Below, piece after piece: positions 30,514-31,897 of a DNA stretch of 31,897 bases. The notes under the pieces were generated by a model. The model searched no databases and was not told where the DNA came from. It saw only the letters and a program-made list of their open reading frames with translations. How positions within the stretch are numbered: the stretch's first letter is position 1; each line of letters opens with the position of its first letter. The DNA comes from JADFRG01 sp964590515 (GTDB taxonomy: Bacteria > Chloroflexota > Anaerolineae > Anaerolineales > E44-bin32): assembly GCA_964590515.1 (NCBI GenBank), contig CAZPZD010000028.1, positions 1 through 31,897 on the forward strand, given 5' to 3'. Made by a program: the position numbers and the translations under genes.

Positions 30514-31897
<1,384 letters not shown>

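Overview
The window is a G+C-rich, gene-dense bacterial chromosome segment. It is probably from the Chloroflexota, with Dehalococcoidia-like features. The evidence is the partial 16S rRNA gene at the right edge, whose wording after the 515 region (GGTAAAACGTAGGAGGC) I associate with that group, and a three-gene set (PI-kinase-like protein, DUF3090, histidine-phosphatase phosphomutase) known mainly from Actinobacteria and Chloroflexi. A run of 100 N (13844-13943) shows this is a scaffolded draft, probably a metagenome or single-cell assembly. I see no insertion sequence, prophage, CRISPR array or integrase. The window is mostly housekeeping genes with several unusual fusions, small RNAs and signalling proteins set among them.

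Layout. 1-851 (-): partial diacylglycerol-kinase-family lipid kinase, divergent from a candidate structured RNA on the + strand (about 981-1194). 1221-8136 (-): one tight seven-gene run, rarA > phosphomutase > DUF3090 > PI-kinase-like > hom > HAD hydrolase > MFS transporter fused to a degenerate class III cyclase domain. A perfect 15-bp inverted repeat carrying mirrored extended -10 elements separates it from the divergent maf > lipoprotein PBP > rsgA run (8225-12017, +). 12047-12995 (-): a FixH/YtkA-like membrane protein and a cytochrome c. 13133-14134 (-): coaE fused to a GNAT-like domain and broken by the gap. 14199-21458 (-): xpt > guaA > VWA-FHA protein > PP2C phosphatase > pseudo-PP2C with an extracytoplasmic domain. 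lexA (21599, +) is divergent from xpt and carries a LexA box inside its own promoter.

22374-23985 (-): a coiled-coil J-domain protein and a crotonase that resembles ethylmalonyl-CoA decarboxylase. 24038-25029 (+): tRNA-Pro, an unrecognised 95-aa protein, tRNA-Gly, a 25-aa highly basic micro-protein with its own promoter, ribosome binding site and terminator, and a CAT-anticodon tRNA. Then follow a second PP2C phosphatase, a candidate small RNA on the - strand (26064-26281), a LysM/lamin-tail membrane protein, tatA (-), the dnaX > ybaB > recR operon, and a strong rRNA promoter with leader and 16S.

How the genes work together. The xpt-guaA genes supply GMP, and the following genes form a phospho-threonine signalling set (FHA reader, PP2C eraser, pseudophosphatase) with no kinase in the window. 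dnaX-ybaB-recR, rarA and lexA are replication and repair functions. Several genes appear to be leaderless, with a -10 box 5-8 nt before the start codon, and this guided several start choices. The best candidates for something new are the MFS-pseudocyclase fusion, the basic micro-gene, and the two unassigned structured RNAs.
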